Part shown: piece by piece, positions 1-8,903 of the stretch
Position numbering within the stretch: the first letter of the stretch is position 1
Layout of the letters: the number at the start of each line of letters is the position of its first letter
Assembly: GCF_002705925.1 (NCBI RefSeq)
Contig: NZ_NKRE01000001.1
Location: forward strand, 4,604,931-4,668,930
Source of the DNA: Mycobacterium ostraviense
Lineage (GTDB): Bacteria > Actinomycetota > Actinomycetes > Mycobacteriales > Mycobacteriaceae
Length of the DNA: 64,000 nucleotides
Direction: 5' to 3'
Made by a program: the position numbers and the translations under genes
Notes under the pieces: model-generated
Databases searched by the model: none
What the model was told of the DNA's origin: nothing
Seen by the model: the letters and a program-made list of their open reading frames with translations, nothing else

Positions 1-1
1 A

Positions 2-589
<588 letters not shown>

Positions 590-591
590 CT

Positions 592-695
592 CGCGCCGGC
601 GACAATGCGGAGTGAAACGATGAGGAGGAGCGGCGCCAATGACCGCGCCGGCGACAATGCGGAGTGAAACGATGAGGAGGAGCGGCGCCAATGAC
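592..695 (+). repeat. Two tandem 52-bp MIRU-like repeat units carrying a ribosome binding site
   Basis: Bases 592-643 and 644-695 are identical 52-bp direct repeats. Each contains GATGAGGAGGAGCGGCGCC followed by an ATG. The sequence resembles mycobacterial interspersed repetitive units found between co-transcribed genes, with short overlapping start and stop codons. The second copy supplies the Shine-Dalgarno (GAGGAG) and start codon of the rhomboid gene. The first copy offers the same signal, but because 52 is not a multiple of three its ATG opens another frame. Confidence 0.85.
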
Positions 696-1359
696 CGGGT
701 ATCCGCGCACACCCGCGAAGCAGCCGGAAAAGCGGCCGCGCTGGCTCGTCGGCGCGACAACCATCCTCACCTTTGTCGCGCTCCTTTACCTCGTTGAACT
801 GATCGACCAGCTGTCGCGGCATTCGCTGGACGTCAACGGCATCCGGCCGCTGAAAACCGACGGGTTGTGGGGCATCGCTTTCGCGCCGCTGCTGCATGCC
901 AACTGGGCACACCTGATGGCCAACACCGTTCCGTTACTGGTGTTGGGATTCCTGATGACGCTGGCCGGATTGTCGCGGTTCGTTTGGGCGACGGTGATCG
1001 TATGGATCCTGGGCGGCTTCGGCACCTGGCTCATCGGAAACCTGGGCAGCAGCTGCGGTCCGACCGACCACATCGGAGCGTCCGGGCTGATCTTCGGCTG
1101 GCTGGCCTTTCTGCTGGTGTTCGGGATTTTCGTCCGCAAGGTCTGGGACATCGTCGTCGGTTTGGTGGTCTTGTTCTTCTACGGTGGCGTCCTGCTGGGC
1201 GCTTTGCCGCGGCTGGGCATGTGCGGCGGGGTGTCATGGCAGGGCCATCTGTGCGGTGCGCTCGCCGGCGTGGTGGCGGCATACCTCTTGTCGGCACCGG
1301 AGCGCAAAGCCCGCGCACTGAAGAAGGCCGGCAACCGGCAGTTGCGTCCCAAGACATGA
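691..1359 (+). CDS. Rhomboid-family intramembrane serine protease (Rv1337-type)
   Basis: Predicted integral-membrane protease of 222 residues. After a basic N-terminal stretch the protein has about six hydrophobic segments. The catalytic pair of the rhomboid family can be seen: Ser131 in the GASG motif and His186 in the [10 protein letters not shown] segment of the last helix. The ATG at 691 is chosen because it follows a strong GAGGAG site at normal spacing. The gene lies between cysM and murI as in M. tuberculosis and its stop overlaps the murI start by four bases (ATGA), so the two are translationally coupled. The substrate is unknown; in this position the protein has been linked to envelope functions only by context. 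Confidence 0.9.
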   Translation: MTGYPRTPAKQPEKRPRWLVGATTILTFVALLYLVELIDQLSRHSLDVNGIRPLKTDGLWGIAFAPLLHANWAHLMANTVPLLVLGFLMTLAGLSRFVWATVIVWILGGFGTWLIGNLGSSCGPTDHIGASGLIFGWLAFLLVFGIFVRKVWDIVVGLVVLFFYGGVLLGALPRLGMCGGVSWQGHLCGALAGVVAAYLLSAPERKARALKKAGNRQLRPKT

Positions 1360-2171
1360 GCTCGCCGTTGGCGCCCGTCGGAATCTTCGACTCCGGCGTC
1401 GGCGGCCTGACCGTCGCGCGGGCCATCATCGACCAACTGCCCGATGAAGACATCATCTACGTCGGTGACACCGGCAACGGCCCTTACGGTCCGCTGACCA
1501 TCCCGAAGATCCGCGCACACGCGTTGGCCATCGGCGACGACTTGGTCGACCGAGGTGTCAAGGTAGTGGTGATCGCCTGCAACTCGGCGTCCGCGGCCTG
1601 CCTGCGGGACGCGCGGGAGCGTTACGACGTGCCCGTGGTCGAGGTGATTCTGCCGGCCGTACGCCGCGCGGTTGCGGCCACCCGCAACGGTCGCATCGGG
1701 GTGATCGGCACTCGCGCGACTATCACCTCCCACGCCTACCAAGACGCGTTCGCCGCCGCGCGCGACACCGAGATCACCGCGGTGGCCTGCCCGCGGTTCG
1801 TGGATTTCGTCGAGCGTGGCGTCACGAGCGGCCGTCAGGTGCTGGGGCTGGCGGAGGGTTACCTGGAGCCGCTGCAGCGCGCCGGGGTGGACACCCTGGT
1901 GCTCGGTTGTACGCACTACCCGCTGCTATCGGGACTGATTCAACTGGCCATGGGCGACCACGTCACGCTGGTCTCGAGCGCCGAGGAGACCGCCAAAGAA
2001 GTTCTCCGGGTGCTGACCCAGAGCGACCTGCTGCGCCCGCACGATGCGCCGCCGGCTACCCGGGTGTTCGAAGCCACCGGCGACCCGGAAGCGTTCACCA
2101 GGCTGGCGGCGCGATTCCTCGGGCCGGCGATTAACGGTGTGGAAGCCGTTCGTCATCCGCCTGTCAAATAG
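1356..2171 (+). CDS. murI: Glutamate racemase
   Basis: Cytoplasmic enzyme that interconverts L- and D-glutamate and so supplies D-Glu for peptidoglycan stem peptides. It is 271 residues, the usual mycobacterial length. The N-terminal FDSGVGG loop and the two catalytic cysteines are present: Cys75 in ACNSAS and Cys185 in GCTHYP. The start codon overlaps the rhomboid stop by four bases. Glutamate racemase is usually essential, and all catalytic elements look intact. Context and sequence leave little doubt. Confidence 0.96.
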   Translation: MSSPLAPVGIFDSGVGGLTVARAIIDQLPDEDIIYVGDTGNGPYGPLTIPKIRAHALAIGDDLVDRGVKVVVIACNSASAACLRDARERYDVPVVEVILPAVRRAVAATRNGRIGVIGTRATITSHAYQDAFAAARDTEITAVACPRFVDFVERGVTSGRQVLGLAEGYLEPLQRAGVDTLVLGCTHYPLLSGLIQLAMGDHVTLVSSAEETAKEVLRVLTQSDLLRPHDAPPATRVFEATGDPEAFTRLAARFLGPAINGVEAVRHPPVK

Positions 2172-2241
2172 CGTCACGCGAGATTCTGCTCACCTATTGC
2201 GGCAATGTTTTTCTCATCGCGGTAATGGGCATGGCACAGTA

Positions 2242-3015
2242 GTGTCCGTGCGAATAACCGTGCTCGGATGCTGCGGCAGCGTCGTGGGTCCGGATTCGGC
2301 CGCGTCCGGTTATCTGCTTCGGGCTCCGGACACCCCGCCGATGGTCATCGACTTCGGTGGCGGTGTGCTCGGCGCACTTCAACGACACCTGGATCCCGGA
2401 TCGGTGCATGTGCTGTTGTCGCATCTGCACGCGGACCACTGTCTGGATATGCCGGGGTTATTCGTATGGCGCCGTTATCACCCATCGCCTCCCGCGGGCA
2501 AGGCATTGTTGTACGGCCCGAGCGACACGTGGTCACGGCTGGGGGCAGCGTCGTCGCCCTACGGCGGCGAGATCGACGATTGCTCGGATATCTTCGACGT
2601 CCACCACTGGGTGGACGGCGAGCCGGTGACATTCGGTGCGGTTACCGTGGTGCCCCGGGTCGTTGCTCACCCGACCGAGTCCTACGGCATGCGGTTTACC
2701 GATTCCACCGGCGCGTCATTGGCCTACAGCGGCGACACCGGCATCTGTGACCAGCTCGTCGAGTTGGCTCGCGGCGTGGACGTCTTCTTGTGCGAGGCCT
2801 CCTGGACACACTCCCCGGACCGTCCGCGGGACCTGCATCTGTCCGGCACTGAAGCCGGAAGGGCCGCGAGGTGGGCCGGGGTCCGCGAGCTCCTGCTGAC
2901 CCACATTCCGCCATGGACATCGCGCGAGGATGTCATCAGTGAGGCCAAGGCCGAGTTCGACGGACCCGTACACGCGGTGGTGTGCGACGAGACTTTCGAA
3001 GTCCGGCGGGCCTGA
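2242..3015 (+). CDS. Metallo-beta-lactamase-fold phosphodiesterase (Rv1339-type)
   Basis: A 257-residue hydrolase of the metallo-beta-lactamase fold. The metal motif HxHxDH is at residues 61-66 (HLHADH), with later ligand segments around SGDTG and a C-terminal THIPPW segment. The M. tuberculosis counterpart Rv1339 has been reported as an atypical cAMP phosphodiesterase that lowers cellular cAMP; by homology this protein should do the same. The GTG at 2242 is the preferred start because homology begins just after it; GTG 2248 is an alternative. Upstream in-frame sequence runs into murI without homology. In M. tuberculosis the next gene is rphA, but here decayed genes intervene. Confidence 0.9.
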   Translation: MSVRITVLGCCGSVVGPDSAASGYLLRAPDTPPMVIDFGGGVLGALQRHLDPGSVHVLLSHLHADHCLDMPGLFVWRRYHPSPPAGKALLYGPSDTWSRLGAASSPYGGEIDDCSDIFDVHHWVDGEPVTFGAVTVVPRVVAHPTESYGMRFTDSTGASLAYSGDTGICDQLVELARGVDVFLCEASWTHSPDRPRDLHLSGTEAGRAARWAGVRELLLTHIPPWTSREDVISEAKAEFDGPVHAVVCDETFEVRRA

Positions 3016-3047
3016 AGCTCGCTGGCGAAGGCGGTGGTTCGGCGCAG

Positions 3048-3479
3048 ATGAGCACACCGGCCGAGGCTCAGCGCTTACGAGACCTCGAGCTGCTGCGGCG
3101 CGCTCGGGACAGGATGGACCGCGAGTATGCACAGCCGCTCAACGTCGACGCGCTCGCCCGTGTTCGGGGGCATTCAGGGTGACCACCTGGGGGTAGGGGT
3201 CCGGCACTGACGGTGGGCAGGGTGTCGGCTGGTTGTACCCCGGTTTGGTCGTTGTGGTGCCGGGGCGGCACGGTGATCAAGTCCTTGGTAGGCGACGGCC
3301 CTCCCGTCGTCGCTGGGCACCTTCAGCACTCGCTTTTCGAGCTGGTCGGCATGCCGCCCAGCCTTTATCGAGAGCGGACAGCCGGCACCGCGAAGGGTAT
3401 TCCGGCATGCCTGGAGAAGCAGGTGACCCGACCGATCAGGAATCGAGAAGCCTCGGTTACCGAGCTGCACCTAGCGTGA
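3048..3479 (+). pseudogene. Decayed AraC-family transcriptional regulator
   Basis: The first 38 residues (starting MSTPAEAQRLRDLELL, ATG 3048) read as the N-terminus of a mycobacterial AraC-type regulator, then the frame breaks into a stop at 3180. Pieces of the second helix-turn-helix reappear in two other frames: SSLGTFSTRF near 3310-3340, then FELVGMPPSLYRE and a tail ending in a QVTRPIRNRE-like stretch up to 3479. The central part of the DNA-binding domain is missing or scrambled. I read this as an internal deletion plus at least two frameshifts. The adjacent VOC gene is also broken; such regulator/VOC pairs are common in mycobacteria, so the pair probably decayed together. Confidence 0.8.
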
Positions 3480-3484
3480 GCGTC

Positions 3485-3908
3485 ATGGACATCACTCACT
3501 CTAGCTTCCTTCCGCACGAGGACCCGGAGGAGTCGCTGACCTTCTATGCTATCGCGACATTCTCGGCTTCGAGGTCCGCCTCGATGTCGGGAAGGGCAAG
3601 ATGCGATGGATCACGGTCGGTCCTCCGCATCAGCCCGACACCTCCATCGTTTTGTACCCGCCGAATGCCACCCCGGCATCACTGGTGAGGAGCGCCGCAC
3701 TATTGCCGAGATGATGGCCAAGGGCAGTTGCGGCACCCTGCTCTTGGCGACCAAAGAACTCGATGCCACATTTGAGCGGCTGCAGAACTGCCTGCATGAC
3801 GGCCAAGGCGAGGTGATTCAGGAGCCGACGGATCAGCCGTACGGGGTTCGAGACTGCGCACTGCGTGATCCCGCCGGCAACCTGATCCGCATTCAGGAGT
3901 TGAGCTGA
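3485..3908 (+). pseudogene. Decayed VOC/glyoxalase-fold protein (two frameshifts)
   Basis: A glyoxalase/bleomycin-resistance-fold protein of about 140 residues can be rebuilt from three frames. It starts MDITHSSFLPHEDPEESL (ATG 3485), switches frame at about 3548 to continue YRDILGFEVRLDVGKG, and switches again at about 3670 to continue GITGEERRTIAEMMAKG through DPAGNLIRIQE to the stop at 3906-3908. The C-terminal frame alone has an ATG at 3546, but its first 40 residues are out-of-frame sequence, so a normal product is unlikely. It directly follows the broken AraC gene and precedes the broken DUF1801 gene. Confidence 0.85.
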
Positions 3909-3912
3909 AATA

Positions 3913-4276
3913 ATGAGCGACGCAACGAAGAACATCGACGCACATCGCCGAGCTGTCCGACTGGCGGGGCGACACGCTCGCGCGGATCCGCAAGCACATC
4001 AAGCAGGCCGATCCGGACGTCATCGAGGAATGGAAGTGGCGCGGCGTTCCCGTCTGGTCGCACGACGGGATCATCTGCACCGGTGAGACCTACACATCTC
4101 AGGTGAAGGTGACTTTCGCCAAGGGAGCGTCGCTGGCCGACCCGGCAGGTTTGTTCAATGCCAGCCTGGACGGCAATACCCGGTGTGCAATCGACATTCG
4201 CGAGGGCGATGCCATCGGCGAAGAGGCATTCATAGCGCTCATTCGCGAGGCGGTGCAGCTGAATACCCGTGGTTGA
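3913..4276 (+). pseudogene. Decayed DUF1801-family protein (single frameshift near the start)
   Basis: ATG 3913 opens MSDATKNIDA, then one base too many (or two too few) at about 3943 throws the frame. In the corrected frame from 3944 the family sequence continues as IAELSDWRGDTLARIRKH, with EWKWRGVPVWSHDG and a C-terminal DIREGDAIGEEAF segment, to the stop at 4274-4276. Rebuilt length is about 120 residues, normal for this small YdhG-like family of unknown function. Only one lesion is visible, so this is a young pseudogene, or a sequencing error if the base is wrong. Confidence 0.8.
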
Positions 4277-4391
4277 GCGATCCGGGTGCAGCCGGTCCGT
4301 GCACACGAACGGCAGGCTTGATTTCCTGCCTCCTCAACGCGCCTTCTGGGCGCACTCGGACGCACCAGGTCGGCCCGCTAGGGTTGGCGTC

Positions 4392-5171
4392 GTGTCCAAA
4401 CGAGAAGACGGCCGCCTCGATGACGAGCTTCGTCCGGTGGTCATCACCCGCGGGTTCACCGAAAACCCTGCAGGCTCGGTGCTGATTGAATTCGGTCGCA
4501 CCAAGGTCCTGTGTACGGCTAGCGTCACCGAGGGGGTTCCGCGCTGGCGCAAGGGATCTGGTGTGGGATGGCTCACCGCCGAGTACGCCATGCTGCCGTC
4601 GGCTACTCATACTCGTTCGGACCGCGAATCGGTCAAGGGGCGAGTCGGTGGCCGCACCCAAGAAATCAGTCGACTGGTCGGTCGGTCGCTGCGCGCATGC
4701 ATCGACCTGGCGGCCTTGGGGGAGAACACCATTGCGGTCGACTGCGATGTGTTGCAAGCCGACGGCGGTACCCGCACGGCGGCCATCACGGGTGCCTATG
4801 TGGCGCTGGCGGACGCCGTGACCTACCTGGCGGCGGCCGGCAAACTGTCCGATCCCCGGCCGTTGTCGTGCGCCATCGCCGCGATCAGTGTGGGCGTGGT
4901 CGACGGCCGGATCCGAGTTGACCTGCCGTACGAGGAAGATTCCCGAGCCGAGGTCGATATGAACGTCGTCGCCACCGATACCGGGACTCTGGTGGAGATC
5001 CAGGGCACTGGCGAGGGCGCGACGTTCCCGCGGTCGACGCTGGACAAGCTGCTCGACATGGCGCTGGGTGCTTGCGACAAATTGTTCGCCGCTCAGCGGG
5101 AGGCGTTGGCGCTGCCGTATCCAGGTGTCCTGCCCGAAGGACCGCCACCACCAAGAGCGTTCGGAAGCTGA
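4392..5171 (+). CDS. rph: Ribonuclease PH
   Basis: Phosphate-dependent 3'-5' exoribonuclease that trims tRNA precursors; it acts as a hexamer in the cytoplasm. The 259-residue product matches the length of mycobacterial RphA and begins at GTG 4392 with [14 protein letters not shown]. Diagnostic stretches include [16 protein letters not shown], the [18 protein letters not shown] loop with its basic phosphate-binding residues, and [16 protein letters not shown]. The upstream in-frame extension to 4269 has no family homology. It is normally followed directly by the rdgB-type gene, but here a DUF4395 gene is inserted. Confidence 0.95.
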   Translation: MSKREDGRLDDELRPVVITRGFTENPAGSVLIEFGRTKVLCTASVTEGVPRWRKGSGVGWLTAEYAMLPSATHTRSDRESVKGRVGGRTQEISRLVGRSLRACIDLAALGENTIAVDCDVLQADGGTRTAAITGAYVALADAVTYLAAAGKLSDPRPLSCAIAAISVGVVDGRIRVDLPYEEDSRAEVDMNVVATDTGTLVEIQGTGEGATFPRSTLDKLLDMALGACDKLFAAQREALALPYPGVLPEGPPPPRAFGS

Positions 5172-5415
5172 CCCTGGTAATCCACCAGTCGGAACACTCA
5201 AGCCTCAATGGCCGGGGGTGTTGGCCAACTCCACAACCGGAGCATCGTTCATGGAGACGATGTCTTTGCCGATCACCGGCAGTGCGGCGCCGCTCGGCTT
5301 GGTCGGCCGTAGCGTTTGCCATTGTCATCGACTCAATGTGCTCAATGTGGCTGGCCAGAGGCGCGCACAATACCGTTATGATACGCTTGTCGGCGCATCC
5401 AATTGAGTTTTGCCA

Positions 5416-5429
5416 AAAACAATTGTTTT
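5416..5429. promoter_or_regulatory. Perfect 14-bp palindrome upstream of the DUF4395 gene
   Basis: AAAACAATTGTTTT is a perfect inverted repeat ending 11 bases before the ATG at 5441. It lies in a locally AT-rich stretch with a GTTTTG-CC-AAAAC pair partly overlapping it on the left. The location suggests an operator or a start-proximal hairpin controlling the DUF4395 gene. The binding protein is unknown. Confidence 0.55.
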
Positions 5430-5440
5430 AGGATTAATTG

Positions 5441-6019
5441 ATGGCCAGTCGGCAAGTCCCACTTGAACATGCCTTTCTCAACCAGCCGTGGTGGGCAATG
5501 GGGCAGATGACGCATGCCCATGCGGAACCGCGCATCAACGAAACCGCGACCCGCGCAAGGGCGGGTTTGTTGAATATTATCTCGGCAATCACGATCGCAT
5601 TATTGCTCATGCGTCCGGAAACCGATCCAGTGATCATCGTTGGTCCGCTCGTACTTTTTGATATGTTGGCCGCGGCGGCTACTGGATTAACTCCATTGAG
5701 CCCTACTGGCATTCTGGGCACAGCGTTAACAATGGGCATTCGTCCGGTGTGGAAACCGACGCGGCCGAAACGGTTTGCGTGGTTGCTCGGCGCCAGTTTA
5801 GCCGCGATATGTCTTGCCATGCGGCTGTTAGGCGCGTCGCCCGTGGCGATGGCGGCTGTTGTTGCGGTCTGTTTTGTCCTGACGTGGTCGGAGGCCGCGC
5901 TGGGCTTTTGTGTGGGCTGTTACCTGCATAAATTGATTTGGGGTTGTGAAGACTGCGAAGTCCCTTATGTCAGGGGAATAGCACCACGACCGGCAATAAA
6001 CCAGGAAAGTCGTGTGTAG
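5441..6019 (+). CDS. DUF4395-family membrane protein
   Basis: A 192-residue predicted membrane protein with about four hydrophobic segments (near residues 40-62, 70-90, 108-125 and 128-148) and a C-terminal cysteine cluster, FCVGCYLHKLIWGCEDC. This arrangement matches the DUF4395 family, whose role is not established; the cysteines suggest metal or sulfur handling. ATG 5441 is preferred over TTG 5438. Its codon use and its upstream region are noticeably more AT-rich than the neighbouring genes, and it sits between rph and rdgB, which are adjacent in M. tuberculosis. I therefore read it as an acquired insertion. A perfect palindrome precedes it. Confidence 0.8.
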   Translation: MASRQVPLEHAFLNQPWWAMGQMTHAHAEPRINETATRARAGLLNIISAITIALLLMRPETDPVIIVGPLVLFDMLAAAATGLTPLSPTGILGTALTMGIRPVWKPTRPKRFAWLLGASLAAICLAMRLLGASPVAMAAVVAVCFVLTWSEAALGFCVGCYLHKLIWGCEDCEVPYVRGIAPRPAINQESRV

Positions 6020-6055
6020 GCCCAAGGCCGCGATGACCATGTTTCGAATTGATTG

Positions 6056-6655
6056 GTGACCAAGCTGCTGGTTGCCAGCCGCAACCCCAAAAAGCTGGCC
6101 GAACTCCGTAGGGTGCTGGACGGCGCAGGATTGTCCGGGGTGACATTGGTGTCGCTCAACGACGTTGCACCATTCGGCGAAGCCCCCGAAACCGGTGCGA
6201 CATTCGAGGACAATGCACTGAACAAGGCGCGTGCTACGTTCGCCGCGACCGGTCTGGCCAGTGTCGCTGACGACTCCGGTTTGGAGGTGGCGGCGCTCAA
6301 CGGCATGCCCGGGGTGCTGTCGGCCCGGTGGTCCGGTGGCCACGGCGACGACGCCGCCAACACCGCCCTACTGCTGGCGCAGTTGCGCGATGTGCCCGAC
6401 GACCGGCGCGGTGCCGCATTCGTCTCGGCCTGCGCATTGGTGTCGGCGTCCGGCGAAGTCGTGGTGCGCGGTCACTGGCCCGGCACGATTGCGCGGGAGC
6501 CACGCGGTGACGGCGGGTTCGGCTACGACCCCATCTTCATTCCCGACGGCTATCAGCGGACCGCGGCGCAACTGAGCCCCGAGGAGAAGGATGCGATGTC
6601 ACATCGCGGCCGCGCGCTGAGGCTGCTGTTGCCGGAGTTGCGAGCCCTCGCCTAA
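6056..6655 (+). CDS. rdgB: dITP/XTP pyrophosphatase (Ham1/RdgB family)
   Basis: House-cleaning NTP pyrophosphatase that removes dITP and XTP from nucleotide pools. The 199-residue product has the family hallmarks SRNPKKLAEL at the N-terminus, GATFEDNALNKAR, the DDSGLEV motif, GVLSARWSGG, and the C-terminal GFGYDPIF and SHRGRAL motifs. Start is GTG 6056 (VTKLLVAS); TTG 6055-1 triplet upstream is an alternative adding one residue. The region just upstream belongs to the DUF4395 insertion, so the original ribosome binding site may have been replaced. Equivalent to Rv1341. Confidence 0.94.
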   Translation: MTKLLVASRNPKKLAELRRVLDGAGLSGVTLVSLNDVAPFGEAPETGATFEDNALNKARATFAATGLASVADDSGLEVAALNGMPGVLSARWSGGHGDDAANTALLLAQLRDVPDDRRGAAFVSACALVSASGEVVVRGHWPGTIAREPRGDGGFGYDPIFIPDGYQRTAAQLSPEEKDAMSHRGRALRLLLPELRALA

Positions 6656-6895
6656 AACAGTGCCGATGCCGTCAGCTGTTGGGCGACGGCGGGGCTGGTC
6701 ACATCAGTCACTTGAGTCCCCTCGGGATCGGATGGTCATTGTGCCCACCTAACAGCGATAACCCCGTTGTGCGCCTTGGCTTGTCGCTCATAGTTGGGCA
6801 AATTGTGTACCGGCTTGGCCGGAACGAATGTAAGGACGTGGCTGGCACAGCCCCGGTACTCCGCGGAGCGCGGCAGCCAGACCGGCACCGCCCCG

Positions 6896-7249
6896 CTAGA
6901 GGTTGTGACGCGCCTTAACGTCCCTGGTTTGGAAATGTTCGACGATGATGCCCAATAGCGGGATGGTGCCGGCGAGCAGCACACCGACTGTCTTGCCGAT
7001 CGGCCAGCGAACCTTGACGGCGAGATTGAAAGCGGCCAACACGTAGACGAAGTAGACCCAACCGTGCACGATCTCGATCCAGCGGATCTCGTGGTGGAAG
7101 ACCAGGTGGGAGACCAGTTCGTAACACAGGGCGATGAGCCAGATACCCGTCGTCCACGCCATCACGCGATAGCCGAGCAGCGCGGTGCGGATCTTTTCCG
7201 CGGGAAAGATAGTGTTCCGCTGCGTTTCGGGGGTCTCAGGCGTCGTCAT
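6896..7249 (-). CDS. DUF3817-family integral membrane protein (Rv1342c-type)
   Basis: A 117-residue membrane protein with three hydrophobic segments: GYRVMAWTTGIWLIALCYEL, the region around HGWVYFVYVLAAFNLAV, and TVGVLLAGTIPLLGIIVEHF. A conserved EIVHGWVY stretch places it in DUF3817, found in many actinobacteria without a defined function. It starts at ATG 7249, overlapping the stop of the upstream lprD-type gene by four bases, so the two form an operon, as Rv1342c/Rv1343c do in M. tuberculosis. Longer in-frame extensions read through lprD and are not real. Confidence 0.88.
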   Translation of the reverse strand: MTTPETPETQRNTIFPAEKIRTALLGYRVMAWTTGIWLIALCYELVSHLVFHHEIRWIEIVHGWVYFVYVLAAFNLAVKVRWPIGKTVGVLLAGTIPLLGIIVEHFQTRDVKARHNL

Positions 7250-7620
7250 GCGGTGTTCCTGTTCTGCCTTTCGGCATCGTGCTTCGCGAGTTCGGCCAAG
7301 TATGCGTTGTATTCCTGTAGTGCAGGATCGTCGGTCGGCTGTGGCGCGGGCTTGGGCCGTTCGGGCAACAGTCCGGCTGGTATCTCGGTCATGGTGTTTC
7401 GCGGCTCCGGCGGCACCTCTTCGTAGCGAACGAACTTGCGGTACGCGTAGATGCAGAACCAGGCGAACATCGGCCACTGCAAGGCGTATCCCAGGTTCTG
7501 GAAGGTGCCGGACACCGACTGGAATCTGGTCCACTGCCACCAGCCCAAGGCCAGGCAACCGCAGGCGGCGACGATCGCCACGGCGATCAGCGCGGGCCTG
7601 CGACGATGCGTAGTCGACAC
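7246..7620 (-). CDS. lprD: LprD-like membrane-anchored (putative lipo)protein
   Basis: A 124-residue protein matching Rv1343c (LprD). It has an N-terminal hydrophobic segment with AACGCLALG, which resembles a lipobox but could equally be a plain transmembrane anchor. A second hydrophobic stretch around WPMFAWFCIYAYRKF follows, then a proline-rich, charged C-terminus ending in ELAKHDAERQ. GTG 7620 is the start. It is translationally coupled to the DUF3817 gene downstream. The function is unknown, although family members are often annotated as transcriptional or envelope accessory proteins. Identification rests on sequence plus conserved neighbours. Confidence 0.85.
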   Translation of the reverse strand: MSTTHRRRPALIAVAIVAACGCLALGWWQWTRFQSVSGTFQNLGYALQWPMFAWFCIYAYRKFVRYEEVPPEPRNTMTEIPAGLLPERPKPAPQPTDDPALQEYNAYLAELAKHDAERQNRNTA

Positions 7621-7645
7621 ACTTAGACGGTACCGCGACGATGCG

Positions 7646-7905
7646 TTATGACTTGGGTCCGACGAACTCGTCGAGACGCGCGACCGTGGAAAATGAATGG
7701 TTTGCGGTAACCGGCGATGACGTAACGGCTCGACCGTGTCCAGGAGATTCCATGGTCATCGAGTGCCCAGGTGAACAAGCCCAGGATGTCCTCGGATCTG
7801 TTCGAGAAGTGGTAGCGAACGCTTCGCACTCCGCGATCGTTGGCGACGACCCGGCAGCCGTCGCTGTCGATCAGTCCGCGAACTCTCTGCGGATCGCACC
7901 TGCGG
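7646..7905 (-). pseudogene. Relic of a LAGLIDADG-like regulator/homing-type protein (3' part)
   Basis: Reading the minus strand, RGLIDSDGCRVVANDRG followed by RYHFSNRSEDILGLF and WALDDHGISWTRSS matches the C-terminal half of an uncharacterised actinobacterial LAGLIDADG-like family. After VIAGYRK the frame breaks. The expected last residues TVARLDEFVGPKS and a TAA at 7646-7648 are found in another frame. No N-terminal half is visible. The relic occupies most of the 369-bp space between the lprD-type gene and tRNA-Leu, and nothing else is recognisable there. Confidence 0.7.
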
Positions 7906-7989
7906 GCTCCTTTTGTCGTGATGGACCCAAGGGAGGAGAGACCACCGACAGACTTGCCTGGCGCGCCGGGCGGTACGATCGGCAACGCT

Positions 7990-8073
7990 GCGGGCGTGGC
8001 GGAATTGGCATACGCGATGGTTTTAGGTGCCATTGCTCGAGAGAGCTTGAGGGTTCGAGTCCCTCCGCCCGCA
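7990..8073 (+). tRNA. tRNA-Leu (anticodon UAG)
   Basis: The 84-nt gene has a 7-bp acceptor stem (GCGGGCG with CGCCCGC), discriminator A, an anticodon stem ATGGT/GCCAT around the loop TTTAGGT giving anticodon TAG, a long class II variable arm, and a T-arm GGGTTCGAGTCCCTC. CCA is not encoded. To its left the M. tuberculosis-like gene order holds; to its right it ends. The tRNA is thus the likely boundary of the accessory region. Confidence 0.95.
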
Positions 8074-8341
8074 CCCTTGTGATTGTGTGTTGGCTGACGC
8101 CGTACGGTTTACAGTCGACCAGTCGGTTGGATCGCTGGCCCAAGGGTGGTGAGGTGCAGCAGGGAGACAGGCGATTCCCGCGCTATCCCGTGATGTGAGG
8201 CCTCAGCGGCACTGGAAAGAGTATTCAGCTAGCGCCCCCCTTGACTTGGTCGGTCGAGGCTCGTTTTTTGGCCATCATGTGGTTGATGACGTCCTGCCCG
8301 GCGCCCGTGTCATCCAAATGCGCATGATCTATGTTCGTGAA

Positions 8342-8719
8342 ATGGTGACCTATTCCACTGCACGTATTGCGCTTGGCGCAACCCGCGCTGCCGTCGGTCT
8401 CGGCAGCTGGCTCGTCCCGGACTCGACGGCGCGGCTCTTCGGCATTGACCCCGTGACCGCAAATCGCTTCCTGACAAGGCTTTTCGGTGCCCGAGAACTC
8501 GCCCTGGCGGTGGCGTTGCTCGCGGCCCCGCCCGGTGCGGTTCGGGCGGTCGCGGCGGCGGGCGCGGTGATCGACACGGTCGACGTAATCGCAGGACTTG
8601 ATGAGGCCCGACGCGGAAACCTCAGCACCCAGGCGATTCTCCTGGGCGCAGGCGGCGCACTGGTTTTCGCCGCGCTAGGATCTTCCGTGGCATGCGAGAG
8701 CCGCTCGGACGACGGTTGA
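8342..8719 (+). CDS. Small multi-helix membrane protein, function unknown
   Basis: About 125 residues, with the repeated pattern of a small four-helix membrane protein: ATRAAVGLGSWLVP, a conserved-looking TRLFGARELALAVALLAAPP, GAVRAVAAAGAVIDTVDVIAGL, and a C-terminal ILLGAGGALVFAAL. This pattern resembles DUF4267-type proteins of actinobacteria. Several in-frame starts are possible (ATG 8318, 8324, 8342); 8342 is chosen because homology-like sequence begins there, but no clear ribosome binding site decides it. The 268 bases between the tRNA and this gene show nothing recognisable. Confidence 0.6.
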   Translation: MVTYSTARIALGATRAAVGLGSWLVPDSTARLFGIDPVTANRFLTRLFGARELALAVALLAAPPGAVRAVAAAGAVIDTVDVIAGLDEARRGNLSTQAILLGAGGALVFAALGSSVACESRSDDG

Positions 8720-8732
8720 GCGACGCGGCTTT

Positions 8733-8903
8733 GCCGTACGCACAACTGCGCGGCGAGTCGAGGCGATAGTAGATGCTGCCGCCCAGTCGTTGGGCGACCG
8801 CCAGCAGGGCGATCTGACCATCCCCGATCTGGCTGACGCCGCGGAGTGCCGACAGGAGACTTGCTGTTCTTCGCCGCCAAGCACGAGCCACGTTCGAAGT
8901 GGT
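8733..8903 (+). pseudogene. Fragment of a TetR-family regulator (N-terminal domain remnant)
   Basis: The plus strand reads VRTTARRVEAIVDAAAQSL, then DLTIPDLADAAE, which is the helix-1 to helix-2 pattern of TetR DNA-binding domains. It then degenerates and stops at 8901-8903. There is no start codon and no ligand-binding domain. The fragment abuts the 3' end of the opposing acyl-CoA dehydrogenase gene. Identification is by pattern only. Confidence 0.4.

Noticed and set aside
5198-5310. Minus-strand stretch reading LPVIGKDIVSMNDAPVVELANTPGH before a stop
   Set aside because: It looks like a natural C-terminus but a stop lies about 37 codons upstream and no start or family is recognisable; possibly a gene relic, too weak to annotate.
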